From contig NZ_JAYMYY010000003.1 of the NCBI RefSeq assembly GCF_039889165.1, forward strand, positions 429,252 to 493,251: a stretch of 64,000 nt of DNA, in the 5' to 3' direction. A program made the position numbers and the translations under genes. The notes under the pieces are model-generated. The model was not told the origin of the DNA. It saw only the letters and a list, made by a program, of their open reading frames with translations, and did no database searches. Positions 32,001 through 39,260 of this stretch are shown one piece after another. The DNA comes from Pseudocitrobacter cyperus. GTDB taxonomy: Bacteria; Pseudomonadota; Gammaproteobacteria; Enterobacterales; Enterobacteriaceae. Within the stretch, counting starts at the first letter, position 1, and the number at the start of each line of letters is the position of its first letter.

Positions 32001-34790
32001 GACGGTGCTGCCGGGCTCTGCCGTACCGGTCACTTTTGTGCCGTCCTCGGATACCAGCAAGTTATCAGGTGCATCCGGCGCAATCAGATCGGGCGCCTGA
32101 ATGCCGCTCGGCTGGCTGATATTCCCGGCGCTGTCGGTGGCGGTGACGGAAAGAATCTGGTTATTATCCTGCGCTGGCGTCAGCGTGATGCTGAAATTGC
32201 CATCGCCATCTGCGGTATCTGAACCGAGAATATTACCGTTCGCATCTTTGATCGTGACGGTACTGTTGGCTTCAGCACTGCCGGTTACTGTGCTGCCATC
32301 CTCAGAAATGATTAAACCTGTTGGCGCATCAGGGGCCAGCAAATCGACGGTGAAGGTTTGTTCCTGCGACTCACCGCTTACGTTGCCCGCGCTGTCTGTT
32401 GCGGTGGCCGTTACGGTGTAGTTGCCGTTCACCAGCGGCTGGGCGATAGTCAGGCTCCAGTTCCCCTGCGGGTCTGCTGTGACGGTACCAATTTCGGTAC
32501 GCACGCCGTTGAGCGTCGCCCAAAGCGTGACCGTGCTGCCTGCTTCCGCCTGGCCACGAAGGGTTGGGGTGGCATCGTTTGTAATACCGCCGTTGGCGAC
32601 GTTGACATCACTGCCGCCTGCATTTCCCGTGACCGAGACGAATGACGGAGCGTCAGGCGCAGTAATATCAACCCGAATGGTGAAACCTGGGGATTTATCG
32701 CTGGTGTTGCCCGACGCGTCCGTCGCCGTGGTCTGAATATTCCAGGTGCCCTCGGTAAGTGGCGTGGTAGGGGTGAAAGACCAGTTACCTGATTCATCCG
32801 CTTCAACCGTGCCAATCACGGCGTTGTTGCCATAGATGGTGATTACGCTGTTGGGTTCGCCGCTGCCGTTGATGGTCGGGGTGGTATCATCCGTTGATTT
32901 ACCGTTTACGATATTGCCGGTAATGGTCGGTTCATTATCCAGCACCCCGGTGATAGTGGGGATATTGGGGGCGATTTTATCTGGCGAGAGCGCAGTTGCC
33001 GGGTCACTGACGTTCCCTGCTTTGTCTGCCGCCGTGGCGGTAAGCTGTTCACCGGTAATTTGCGCCGGGGAGAGGGGGATCGTAAAACTGCCATTACTTC
33101 CGGTGATCCCCGTGCCGATAATCGTGCCATCGGCATCTTTAATCACGACCGTGCTGCCTGCTTCAGCCTTACCGGAGATGGATGCACCATCTTCAGCGGT
33201 GACCAATTCAGAAGGCGCTGCGGGTTTTAATGTATCGACCACAAAGCTGAAACCGGTAATGGAGCTGTCAGGCGTGGCGGCCCCGGTGGCGATAATCGAG
33301 TGCGCGCCATCCTGCAGCGGCGTGGTGGGCGTAAAGCTCCATGTGCCGTTGCTGCCAACCACGACTTCGCCAATCTTCACGCCATTATCAAACAGATTTA
33401 TGGTGCTTCCGGCCTCACCACGGCCACTAAACGTTGGGCGGCTATCGTCAGTGTTTTGATCAGAGGTCAATGTCCCCGTGATCGAACCTACGTCATCCAC
33501 CACGCGGCTGAGGAGGTTAAGAGGCTCTTCAGTTGGGTTGGGCGCGACAATATTGGCCGGAGCGCTTTGGTTGCCAGCGGCGTCGGTTGCGGTAACGGAG
33601 AGCCTTTCGCCATCCGTTTGTGGCGATGTCAGGGTTATCGTGAAGTTTCCGTTGGCATCGGCTTTCCCTGTGCCGATCAGGTTCCCTTCGTTATCTGTCA
33701 CTTTTACCGTACTACCCGCCTCTGCTTTCCCGGTCAGAGTGGTGCCTTCTTCGTTGATGTTCAGCCCTGAAGGTGCGGAAGGGGCGGTGGTATCGTGCGC
33801 AGTAACGCTGGAGGTTGGGCTGGTATTCCCGGCGGGATCTTTAGCTTCAGCCGTCAGATGCTCACCGTTAGTTTGTGGTGTGTTCAGTTCGACGGTAAAT
33901 TTCCCGTCGCTTCCCGCCGTGCCTGTCCCGATGACATTGCCGTTAGGGTCACGAATCGTAACGGTGCTGCCAGGTTCAGCGTTGCCGGTGACGCTCTTAC
34001 CATCGTTGGATACCGCGAGATCCGTTGGCGCATCAGGGGCGGTGGTATCCGGGGCGGTGATCGGTGTGGATGGCCCGGTATTATTGGACGGATCTTTCGC
34101 TTCTACCGTCAGGTGCTCGCCATTTAACTGGGGTTTATCGAGGCCAACGGTAAACTTACCGTCATTACCCGTTTTGCCCGTGCCAATAACATTGCCATCA
34201 GGATCGCGGATGATAATCGTGCTACCGGGTTCTGCGTTACCGGTGATTGTTTTACCGTCCGGGGAGATAGCCAGATTAGTCGGCGCACCCGGTGGTGTGG
34301 TATCAACGGTGGGATTGGGCGTTCCTGGAGTGGTCACTCCATCGTCATCGTTGTGATGGCTTCCGCCGCCGTTGCTGTTAGAGGCCGCGATACCAATCCC
34401 TGCGGCAACTGCCGCCCCGCCTAACAACCACGGCCAGATGGCGCCGCCTTCGTGCCCACCTTCCGCGGTAATCAGCAGTTCATCGATGCTGTTGAGTTGC
34501 TGGAAGTGGAATGCGCCATCCGTATCCTGAACCCACCAGAGGGCACCGTTTTCTTCTTCGAGAACCAGTTCACTGTGCCCGAGATCCGATGTGACGTAAA
34601 AATTTTTCACCGTAACGGTTTCACCATTTTTCAGGGTGATAACCAGATCCTGGTTAGTACGCTGCATCGAAGCGACATCGTCACGATCGACCTTAATTTT
34701 GACAATCGAAGGAGCAGTTAACGTCACGCTGTTAGTTTCAGTCGTAGTGGCGACAGTACTCATTTTTGAGATAATCGATACAGAACGCAT
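23094..34790 (-). CDS. bapA: Giant Ig-repeat type I-secreted adhesin, BapA-like
   Basis: A 3898-residue protein. Residues 1-115 match the BapA prefix domain, followed by a Gly/Ala hydrophobic stretch (119-137, WPWLLGGAAVAAGIGIAAS). By my count 29 Ig-like repeats of 85-105 residues follow (about 164-3000, see repeat entry). Then comes a less regular region with VCBS-like segments (GKYGTLHINQDGSYTYTLTN and similar, about 3190, 3480, 3710). A C-terminal secretion part has NGGNGSDRWDNF-like Gly/Asp pattern and ends NDLIEQNHIVT. No LapG-type protease gene is in the window. Salmonella BapA is similar in size and position and acts in biofilm and gut invasion. The ATG at 34790 has GGAG eight bases upstream; a second ATG lies 27 bases in. 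Confidence 0.93.
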   Translation of the reverse strand: MRSVSIISKMSTVATTTETNSVTLTAPSIVKIKVDRDDVASMQRTNQDLVITLKNGETVTVKNFYVTSDLGHSELVLEEENGALWWVQDTDGAFHFQQLNSIDELLITAEGGHEGGAIWPWLLGGAAVAAGIGIAASNSNGGGSHHNDDDGVTTPGTPNPTVDTTPPGAPTNLAISPDGKTITGNAEPGSTIIIRDPDGNVIGTGKTGNDGKFTVGLDKPQLNGEHLTVEAKDPSNNTGPSTPITAPDTTAPDAPTDLAVSNDGKSVTGNAEPGSTVTIRDPNGNVIGTGTAGSDGKFTVELNTPQTNGEHLTAEAKDPAGNTSPTSSVTAHDTTAPSAPSGLNINEEGTTLTGKAEAGSTVKVTDNEGNLIGTGKADANGNFTITLTSPQTDGERLSVTATDAAGNQSAPANIVAPNPTEEPLNLLSRVVDDVGSITGTLTSDQNTDDSRPTFSGRGEAGSTINLFDNGVKIGEVVVGSNGTWSFTPTTPLQDGAHSIIATGAATPDSSITGFSFVVDTLKPAAPSELVTAEDGASISGKAEAGSTVVIKDADGTIIGTGITGSNGSFTIPLSPAQITGEQLTATAADKAGNVSDPATALSPDKIAPNIPTITGVLDNEPTITGNIVNGKSTDDTTPTINGSGEPNSVITIYGNNAVIGTVEADESGNWSFTPTTPLTEGTWNIQTTATDASGNTSDKSPGFTIRVDITAPDAPSFVSVTGNAGGSDVNVANGGITNDATPTLRGQAEAGSTVTLWATLNGVRTEIGTVTADPQGNWSLTIAQPLVNGNYTVTATATDSAGNVSGESQEQTFTVDLLAPDAPTGLIISEDGSTVTGSAEANSTVTIKDANGNILGSDTADGDGNFSITLTPAQDNNQILSVTATDSAGNISQPSGIQAPDLIAPDAPDNLLVSEDGTKVTGTAEPGSTVAITDAGGNPLGNATAGDDGKFEVVLTTPQKNGEQLTAIATDNAGNNSDGATVNAPDITPPSIPVFGDVIDDVPEGEGALTSGKTTNDPRPTFNGETEANATISIYDNGVKIGEAVANDRGVWAFTPESDLSPGSHTFTLTSTDESGNTSDKSGSFNIIVDTAVPTLPVITHLTDDQDPSTGFVNNGQSTNDDLPQINGTGAVGSTISVFEGDNLLGTALVDTNGTWTLQLTEPLGEGPHNLTLSAENAAGNTIANDTPFTFTVDTEAPDAPSIILVTDDVGAYQGELNSGDTTDDRRPTFSGTAEPNTQVKIYDGQTLLGTATVGSNGEWSLTPTLALAEGEHDLRFVTVDGAGNVGVETPFTLTVDTSASVAPAITSIADDVGLYKGNLANNQVTDDTQPTLNGTGPEGATITIYDNGEEIGTATVEDGIWDFTPETALEGGEHIFTVTSTNAAGNVSPASPPFTINIDVDAPVKPAIGEVTDNVDENTGPLASGDETNDPLPTVSGTGNEGDTITLYNGNTVLGTTIVGEDGRWSLTPNNALTEGTYQLHVTATDPAGNVSEPSDEFEIRVDLSAPADPELVSVEDNTNPTTVPIDSGDRTVDSTPLLTGTADGNTLITILVDGVAVGTTTSDANGDWSFIPPTALTDGPHTITLTATDSAGNTTQPGGNFILTVDTTGPDLPVIDSITDDVGSINNELKGGGLTDDNRPTFTGTAEANGMVIIFANGAEIGRVDVDAGGNWSFTPDATSPLADGDNVITFQAIDDLGNEGPTSDGITLRVDTDAPDAPTNIQLGDDGSSITGQAEANSTVIIYNQSGTEIGRTTATGLGYFETTLSPLPAQGSLISVNAQDRAGNLSEPAQVSVVPPTEPSVPIIINIEDNVGPQQGSLDSGDSTDDTAPVITGTAGVGSVVYVKIDTQEFGPIDTDENGAWTFTPNPTLSEGTHTISARAEIGGETSAQSTVITITVDVTPPAVATIASVTDDVGAVTGPVLSGGSTDDTQPTLRGTATGSARVDIYNGETLIGSATVNAQGNWVFTPGTALQPGNYAFTAVAVDAAGNAAAESNTWTVTIDTTTPTAPTLDAVVDNIGDVTGTLNNNDRTDDTQPALSGTAASGSTIIIYDNNVEIGRTTAVNGSWSFTPTTPLGEGSHSLTLTATNGAGNTSAPSAPFVLVVDTVAPNRPVLTGVTDGEEPVTGALINNQATNDTQPTFSGTAEPGSTVTIFDNGNEVDTVLVPGSGNWSWTPDAPLAEGPHAITLTTTDAAGNTSTATAPFTVVVDTAAPNAPSAITALDSVEPNTGAITEGQQTNENRPVLSGTVEPNATVQILDNGNPIGSVKADATGNWTFTPTSDLADGDHQLTVTATDGAGNVSAPSPALNIVVDTTGPAAPTIVNATDNVGSITNPLLSGNTTDDNTPTLNGTTDAFATVAVLDNGVQIGTAVADENGNWFFTPQTPLGNGSHAFTTVATDLAGNIGATSPAFTLIVDTTPPAAPVIIQAADNVGPVQSPLLNNQSTDDTTPTLSGTGEAGATITIRDNGNVIGTALVGSDNSWSFTPSTALTPGSHTLTATATDSAGNTGAVSGNFVLTVDLTPPNAPVITAAADDAGTIKGSLISGQVTDDTRPTLSGTGEAGATITVYDNGTLLGSTIVESGGTWSFTPPRDLTTGSHNLTATATDPAGNTGSASAPWNVMVDTTAPNAPIITTVTDNQGSVTGTLGIGQPTDDTTPTLSGTAEANATITLYDNGVAVGTTQADGAGNWSMTTPALTEGSHTFTARATDAAGNTGSASAVTTVNVDLTPPPAPTDLVVNSTGNQVTGHAEAGSTVTILSSTGTVLGTGVADGLGNFTATISPAQTSGQTLQAYATDVAGNVGQPGNVTAPFTGLPTTPIITTIFDDVGTLQGNIGNNQSTNDNRPAISGTAQALSTVTIYNNGTLLGTVVANSSGAWSFTPTTPLTEGLHAITATATNPNGVSSPSTAINITVDTVAPGTPTATISADGFTVSGTAEANSTVSVTVPGQATPLTATTDANGNWALSLPTRLINGEQVSAIATDAAGNSSQQGLATAPVLPVAASDNVVNLELQTSATVTSEEHSDYGFLLVGALGNVASALGDDTAQVLFSVDAGGSGTAVIEAAATGAVLSLLNSLEIAVQKYDTDLQAWVTLYDTSLPQFANLLTIGASGVRMTLDNLDGGQYRVLSFNTSLLAVGSYTSLDVALVKTSAGTVTAGATENGNVITDVDPNNGGDVAPAGTQVTSITNASNVTTVVGAGGADIAGKYGTLHINQDGSYTYTLTNNSVSVVGRSESFVYTITQGSNSSSANLVITLGATVPPSSITAADDSASLQFDTTVTAVDNGTRSQSSFSLAEVNLGTVVDVALLNKIENPIIYTVEGGTTRTLSIGASVGGVALLSVFDLYIYRYNPETQKYEQFRHVEDWLEAPLLGGVTDEDYVVTLPEGKYLVTLNAVEGINVATGYTLKINGDHTYSVKSSTASTTGDVLDNDAGAANGQVTEVNGVAVSASGPTTINGLYGTLTIDAQGNYTYTLKSGLGADSIKTPDSFVYTVRAANGDTSTASLNIQPTAKPVDAVNDTSSAMVLNTAQVFAASPTISAGSATIAARTTDASSSATFDVAEGTALKSLSVTFAISQLTNLNLSINSWSIYEGSTLIYQGTPIAQGQYTLTNSRTLTLGGLELDAGHYTLNFNAHLSSAALLSSVTVTPTINGTAYDLDNFLINNSAHTVNGNIYNGNDSAGAVDQLASAQTVLTVSGSGGSQTLNPTLDSNAAATVQGTYGSLRIAIDGSYTYTLKAGLHPGDITTKETFTYTLNDQKGHMDTATLTINMNPQFTSTSQSDVIHGSAYGDTLIYDLLNSADNRGGNGSDRWDNFSLAQGDKIDIGDLLVGWNGQQSSLGNYLSVTTNGGNTVISIDRDGTGTTHSSTTLITLENVQTTLNDLIEQNHIVT
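25790..34301 (-). repeat. bapA: Tandem Ig-like repeats within the adhesin gene
   Basis: I counted 29 repeats beginning with a consensus like T-x-A-P-x-A-P and closing with VD or similar. There are two kinds: short (about 85 residues, e.g. the first three) and long (about 100 residues, with a DDVG...TDD-P-T-SGT segment). The short type occurs at positions 1-3, 5, 8, 9, 17, 27 and 29 of the series, so the array is mixed rather than uniform. Calcium-binding acidic pairs (TDD, ND) recur at the linker. Repeats are diverged enough that exact DNA identity is limited. Confidence 0.85.
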
Positions 34791-35619
34791 GGTGTCACTC
34801 CATCCGAGTTGAACAGGTTGATCGCAATGGCGATATTCGGTTATTCGACAGCCCTGGATTTTCGTGTCGTCATATTTCTTGCGATTTTTCCTTTCACTAA
34901 AAATGCGGGCAAAGCGCTAGCGTCCACACCAGGAATAGTGGTTAGGAATATTCTTAAAATATGATTTGGCGAAGAATTAATTAATTACTTTATGAAATTT
35001 AATATCCTGCTTTTAATCGCCTTAAAGGCGGTGATCTACTGTTTTTGATATAGCCAGATATAAGACAAATCGCAAACAGACAGAAAATGAAAAGCTTGCT
35101 AACTATCGGTAATACCAGCATTTTGTGGGGGATTAATAACTCTTATATTCGTGTGGTCTTTTGAGTGGGTGCCCAGAGTTACATTTTTTAACACCATGAA
35201 ATTGTATGAGTTTAATTACTGATACAAGAGGCGTAGGCTGAATTGATTTTAGTTAAGTCATGAAAGTTACGTGCAAAAAAGGTTGTGGTAAGGCGGCTTT
35301 AGGAAATGTCTGAATTATTTTTATGAGCGTTTTTTATTAATTTTGGAATGTAATTGAGATACTGGAAATATGATATATCCGTGATCTGAGGCTTAATTAA
35401 TAACGAGAGAAAATTAATTTTATTCAGTCAGTTCGATAAAGTGATAAAAATATATTCTTTCGTAAAAACAATGAGGAAGAAGTAGGAGGATTGGTGTCAG
35501 AGAATATATTCTCAAAAGAACGGTGTGATTGTCTTTATCTTTCATGGGGGTAGAACAGGCAGGGGATTTGGAACAATCACCCGTACTCATTTGCAGAGGA
35601 CGGGTGTGAACCAGGGGAT
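34791..35619. other. 829-base AT-rich intergenic region upstream of bapA
   Basis: No credible gene is present. The DNA is strongly AT-rich (long runs such as AATTAATTAATTAC around 34976-34988) and contains the upstream region of the adhesin operon and the 3' flank of smpB. A small hairpin (CGCC TTAAA GGCG) lies at about 35018-35030. A second one, CACCCGT / ACGGGTG (35578-35606), is downstream of smpB and may end its transcript. I cannot place the adhesin promoter by eye. Size and AT-richness suggest silencing proteins and biofilm regulators, by analogy with CsgD control of Salmonella bapA. Confidence 0.6.
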
Positions 35620-36102
35620 TTAGCGTCCGGCATTCTTCATGATACGAGCTTTATCCAGTTTCCATTCGCGATCTTTGACGTCATTACGCTTGTCGTGGTG
35701 CTGCTTGCCTTTTGCCACGCCAATTTTGACTTTGCACCAGGCATTTTTCCAGTACAGCGAAAGGGCGACTACTGTGTAACCATCACGATTGATCTTACCA
35801 ATGAGGGTATCCAGTTCACGCTGATTTAGTAACAGCTTACGAGTGCGTGTCGGGTCGCAGACGTAGTGAGAAGAGGCGACCGTCAGCGGCGTGAAGTTTG
35901 CACCGAAGAGATACGCTTCGCCATCTTTGAGGATCACGTAGCTGTCGCCAATATTGGCTTTACCGGCGCGCAGGGATTTAACCTCCCAGCCTTGCAGTGA
36001 GAGACCCGCTTCGTACTCATCTTCAATAAAGTAATCGTGGCGGGCGCGTTTGTTCAGCGCAATGGTGGCCGATCCAGGTTTGTGTGCTTTTTTCTTAGTC
36101 AT
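35620..36102 (-). CDS. smpB: SsrA-binding protein
   Basis: A 160-residue SmpB with all usual parts: KRARHDYFIEDEYEAGLSLQGWEVKSLRAGKANIGDSYV, the tmRNA-binding OB-fold core, and the basic flexible C-tail KGKQHHDKRNDVKDREWKLDKARIMKNAGR that reads into the empty mRNA channel. It works with ssrA in trans-translation and releases stalled ribosomes. The length equals E. coli SmpB. Divergent from ratA across a 112 to 151 base gap. Confidence 0.97.
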   Translation of the reverse strand: MTKKKAHKPGSATIALNKRARHDYFIEDEYEAGLSLQGWEVKSLRAGKANIGDSYVILKDGEAYLFGANFTPLTVASSHYVCDPTRTRKLLLNQRELDTLIGKINRDGYTVVALSLYWKNAWCKVKIGVAKGKQHHDKRNDVKDREWKLDKARIMKNAGR

Positions 36103-36253
36103 AGTATCCTGAAGTCATCGCTAATTTCATACACATCTGCCTCAAGCTCCCGCGAGGCGCAATGCGCTATCTTAGCACGAGTTGCCGCTGAACGTTTTTT
36201 TTAACCGTAGATAAATGATACTATTTAGCCCGTGTTCGAACATGGAAATTGCT

Positions 36254-36691
36254 ATGCCTCAGATTAGCCGTACTGCGCTTGTGCCCTACAGCGCGGAGCA
36301 GATGTATACCCTTGTCAACGATGTTAATGCTTACCCAGATTTTTTACCGGGCTGCACGGGAAGTCGCGTGATTGAGTCGGGGCCGACGCAAATGACGGCA
36401 GCGGTCGATGTGTCGAAGGCGGGTATCAGCAAGACGTTCACGACGCGTAATGTCTTAACCAGCAACCAGAGCATTTTGATGCATCTGGTCGATGGCCCGT
36501 TTAAAAAATTGATTGGCGGCTGGAAATTTATCCCATTGAGTCAGGATGCCTGCAAAATCGAGTTTCAGCTCGACTTTGAATTTACCAATAAGCTGATTGA
36601 AATGGCGTTTGGCCGCATCTTTAAAGAGTTAGCGCTGAATATGGTGCAGGCGTTTACGATGCGCGCCAGAGAGGTTTACAGTGCCGGGTAA
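36254..36691 (+). CDS. ratA: RatA, START-like protein linked to 50S association
   Basis: A 145-residue START/polyketide cyclase-fold protein (MPQISRTALVPYSAEQMYTLVNDVNAYPDFLPGCTGSRVIESG). E. coli RatA is described as binding the 50S subunit and blocking 70S formation; relatives (Coq10) bind quinone or lipid. I chose ATG 36254 because conservation begins there and GGAA lies six bases upstream; ATGs at 36215 and 36242 are in frame and would give up to 158 residues, the length often annotated for E. coli. It overlaps rnfH. Confidence 0.9.
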   Translation: MPQISRTALVPYSAEQMYTLVNDVNAYPDFLPGCTGSRVIESGPTQMTAAVDVSKAGISKTFTTRNVLTSNQSILMHLVDGPFKKLIGGWKFIPLSQDACKIEFQLDFEFTNKLIEMAFGRIFKELALNMVQAFTMRAREVYSAG

Positions 36692-36974
36692 GATTGTGGT
36701 TGAGGTGGCTTATGCGCTGCCGCAAAAACAGTATTTGCAACGCGTGACGCTGGAAGAGGGCGCAACCGTCGAGCAGGCCATTCTGGCAAGCGGCATTCTG
36801 GCGCTGCGCGATGATATCGATCTTGCGAAAAATAAAGTCGGTATCTACAGCCGCCCGGTGAAATTGCAGGATGTGGTGCAGGATGGCGACCGGGTCGAAA
36901 TTTATCGCCCGTTGATTGCCGACCCGAAAGAGTTGCGTCGTCAACGAGCGGAAAAATCTGCGGGGAAATCCTGA
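36681..36974 (+). CDS. rnfH: RnfH family ubiquitin-like protein
   Basis: A 97-residue protein of the RnfH/RatB family with a beta-grasp pattern (KIVVEVAYALPQKQYLQRVTLEEGATVEQAILASGI ... KVGIYSRPVKLQDVVQDGDRVEIYRPL). The role is unknown; it is always next to ratA. The start is GTG at 36681, within the ratA 3' end (overlap of 11 bases). A C-terminal basic tail (DPKELRRQRAEKSAGKS) is typical. Confidence 0.9.
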   Translation: MPGKIVVEVAYALPQKQYLQRVTLEEGATVEQAILASGILALRDDIDLAKNKVGIYSRPVKLQDVVQDGDRVEIYRPLIADPKELRRQRAEKSAGKS

Positions 36975-36983
36975 TTTTCCAAT

Positions 36984-37012
36984 AAAAAAGCGCTCAATGA
37001 GCGCTTTTTTTT
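36984..37012. terminator. Bidirectional terminator between rnfH and bamE
   Basis: AAAAAAGCGCTCA ATG AGCGCTTTTTTTT-type hairpin with A-run left and T-run right serves the converging rnfH and bamE genes. Confidence 0.9.
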
Positions 37013-37022
37013 ATCGCTGAAC

Positions 37023-37364
37023 TTACTCGCCGGTAAGCGCAGGTTTGTTATCAATGTTTGTCAGTACACCGCTGCTGTTGAAGGTCAGCGTCAGCGTCTG
37101 CTGAGTCACTTTTTCATGACCTGGCTGCTGGCGGAATACGTAGAACCAGGTGTTGGTGCCGAACGGATCGGACATCATCGGGGTACCTAATGCATAAGCG
37201 ACCTGTTGTTGGGTCATGCCGACGCGGATTTTTGAAATATCGTTAGGTGCCAGATAGTTTCCCTGATTGATGTCAGGACGGTAAACCACTCGCTCCAGAG
37301 TGGAACAGCCTGCGGTCAACATCAGAAGAACCGCTGCGGCAGCAGTCAGCGTTTTACAGCGCAT
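37023..37364 (-). CDS. bamE: Outer membrane assembly lipoprotein BamE
   Basis: A 113-residue lipoprotein with lipobox LTAGC (Cys20) and the SmpA/OmlA fold (RPDINQGNYLAPNDISKIRVGMTQQQVAYALGTPMMSDPFGTNTWFYVF). It is a part of the BAM complex that inserts beta-barrel proteins into the outer membrane and binds phosphatidylglycerol. bamD, another subunit, lies at 58462 in the window. Size equals that of E. coli BamE. It ends at the shared terminator with rnfH. Confidence 0.96.
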   Translation of the reverse strand: MRCKTLTAAAAVLLMLTAGCSTLERVVYRPDINQGNYLAPNDISKIRVGMTQQQVAYALGTPMMSDPFGTNTWFYVFRQQPGHEKVTQQTLTLTFNSSGVLTNIDNKPALTGE

Positions 37365-37513
37365 AGTGATTTCATTCCTTTTCGGGCCCGAGCAGTACGC
37401 GGCTCATATGTAATATGCCGATGATAATAGACCTGACGTCAGTTTGAAACCTTTTGCTGCCAGGTCGAATGGCGTTTTTAATGTGAACTCAGACCCCTGA
37501 GAGAGAAAAAAGT

Positions 37514-39175
37514 TTACGCCGCCAGTAACTCTTTCGCGTTTGCCAGCGTATTTCGGGTGACTTCACTCCCCCCAAGCAGACGTGCCAGTTCCTGTAGCCG
37601 TGCACGTTTATCCAGCGGTTGCATGTGTGTTTCGGTCATTTCACCGTCAGTTTCTTTGCTGACATAGAAGTGGTGATGGCCGCAACCCGCGACCTGCGGC
37701 AGGTGGGTGACGCACATCACCTGCGTTGATTCGCCAAGCTGACGCAACAAGCGCCCGACAACGGCGGCGGTCGGGCCGCTGATCCCCACATCCACTTCAT
37801 CGAAAATCAGCGCCGGGGTTTCCATTTTACGTGCGGTAATCACCTGAATGGCCAGAGCGATACGCGACAGTTCACCGCCAGATGCAACTTTCGCAATCGG
37901 CTGCAGCGGCTGCCCCGGGTTGGTGGTGACGCGAAACTCAATGCGATCCGCACCGTCTGCCGTGAGGTGCTGTTCTTCAAAGCTAACGTCGATAGTGAAG
38001 ACGCCGTGGGGCATTGAGAGCGCATGCATGCTGTCGGTGATAAGCCCCGCCAGCTCTTGCGCGCTGTTCAGGCGCAGAGTATGAAGTTGACGGGCGCTTT
38101 CGAGCGCCAGTTCATGATGGCGAGCGACGGCGTGTTTCAGCGTTTCCAGAGAGTCGCTCTGATCGTCAAGCTGCTGTTGTTCATCAAGCAGTGACTGGTA
38201 GAAATCGGGCAGTGCTTCCGGCGCAATATGGTGCTTACGCGCCAGGGCGATTTGTCGCGATATACGCTGTTCCAGTTCGAACAAACGGTTCGGATCGAGA
38301 TCCAGACGGTCGCAATAGTGGCGTAGTTCGTCGCTGGCTTCACTTAGCTGAATGGAGGCTTCTTCCAGCATATCGAGTACGCTGGCAAGTTTGTTGTCCA
38401 TGCCGACCAGTTCTGTGGTGAGTTGTTTTGCGGTATAGAGCTGGCTTAACAGGTTGGCGTCTTCACCGTCGGCCAGTAGCGCCAGCGCGTGTTGGCTGGT
38501 GGAGAGCAATTGCCCGCTGTTGGCCAGACGCTTGTACTCTTCGTCTATTTGTTCGTATTCACCCGGCTGCGGGTTGAACTCGATCAGCTCTTTAAGCTGA
38601 TAATGCAGCAGTTCGGCGCGTGCGGCGCGTTCCTGGCTTTGCTGCTGATGTTGCGCTAAATCGCGGCAGCTTTGATGCCACAGATGGTAATGCTCAGCCA
38701 TCTGGCGGGTAAGGGGGGTTACGCCCGTATAGCCGTCGAGCAGGGTTTTCTGGTGTTCGGGTTTGACCAGTAATTGGTGTGCATGCTGGCCGTGGATCTG
38801 GATAAGTAACTGACCCAGTTCACGAAGCTGTGAGAGTGGTACGGCGGTGCCGTTGATAAAGCCGCGTGAGCGGCCGTCACTGTTGAGAACACGGCGCAGC
38901 AGGCATTCACGGCCATCGTCCAGTTGGTTTTCAACCAGCCAGCGTAGCGCGGCGGGGGTGTCTTTCAGCGCAAAGCGAGCGCAGAGGTCGGCACGAGTGG
39001 CGCCAGCGCGCACCATGTCGCCTTCTGCGCGCCCGCCCAGGCACAGGCCGAGGGCATCTATAGCAATAGATTTACCGGCCCCGGTTTCACCGGTGATGGC
39101 CGTCATGCCGCCGTTGAAGTCGATTTCAAGCTCACGAACGATTGCGAAATTGCTGATGGTCAGTTGTGCCAACAT
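37514..39175 (-). CDS. recN: DNA repair protein RecN
   Basis: A 553-residue SMC-like ATPase. Walker A GETGAGKS is at 29-36; long coiled coils fill the middle; the C-terminal ABC part has the signature ASGGELSRIALAIQ and Walker B ALIFDEVDVGISG. It acts in double-strand break repair, holding DNA ends or sister duplexes for RecA. Two LexA boxes precede the gene (39204-39219, 39226-39241). The C-terminus ends NAKELLAA; in E. coli the end of RecN is a ClpXP degradation signal and an Ala-Ala ending fits that. Confidence 0.96.
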   Translation of the reverse strand: MLAQLTISNFAIVRELEIDFNGGMTAITGETGAGKSIAIDALGLCLGGRAEGDMVRAGATRADLCARFALKDTPAALRWLVENQLDDGRECLLRRVLNSDGRSRGFINGTAVPLSQLRELGQLLIQIHGQHAHQLLVKPEHQKTLLDGYTGVTPLTRQMAEHYHLWHQSCRDLAQHQQQSQERAARAELLHYQLKELIEFNPQPGEYEQIDEEYKRLANSGQLLSTSQHALALLADGEDANLLSQLYTAKQLTTELVGMDNKLASVLDMLEEASIQLSEASDELRHYCDRLDLDPNRLFELEQRISRQIALARKHHIAPEALPDFYQSLLDEQQQLDDQSDSLETLKHAVARHHELALESARQLHTLRLNSAQELAGLITDSMHALSMPHGVFTIDVSFEEQHLTADGADRIEFRVTTNPGQPLQPIAKVASGGELSRIALAIQVITARKMETPALIFDEVDVGISGPTAAVVGRLLRQLGESTQVMCVTHLPQVAGCGHHHFYVSKETDGEMTETHMQPLDKRARLQELARLLGGSEVTRNTLANAKELLAA

Positions 39176-39203
39176 AGCTGCTTTCCTGTATGAAAAACCA
39201 TAA

Positions 39204-39219
39204 CTGTGTTTTCATACAG
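39204..39219 (-). promoter_or_regulatory. LexA box of recN (proximal)
   Basis: CTGTGTTTTCATACAG fits CTG-N10-CAG and lies 28 bases before the recN ATG. Confidence 0.85.
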
Positions 39220-39225
39220 TATAAA

Positions 39226-39241
39226 CTGGTTTTTTATACAG
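39226..39241 (-). promoter_or_regulatory. LexA box of recN (distal)
   Basis: CTGGTTTTTTATACAG fits CTG-N10-CAG and overlaps or abuts the promoter region. Tandem boxes give tight SOS control, as in E. coli recN. Confidence 0.85.
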
Positions 39242-39260
39242 TAAAGTGATGTTGGTGAAT

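Noticed and set aside
25790..34301. Possible CRISPR or satellite array suggested by periodicity
   Set aside because: The period is about 255-315 bases in a continuous reading frame with protein-level repeats; no short direct repeats with unique spacers.
24903..34721. Many plus-strand frames of 60-250 codons opposite the adhesin
   Set aside because: All read Ala/Val/Ser-rich or Arg/Gly-rich sequence as expected from the antisense of Ig repeats; none has a ribosome site and known domain.
36215..36253. Longer N-terminus of RatA starting at 36215
   Set aside because: The first 13 residues are poorly conserved compared with the rest and no ribosome site precedes that ATG; kept only as an alternative.
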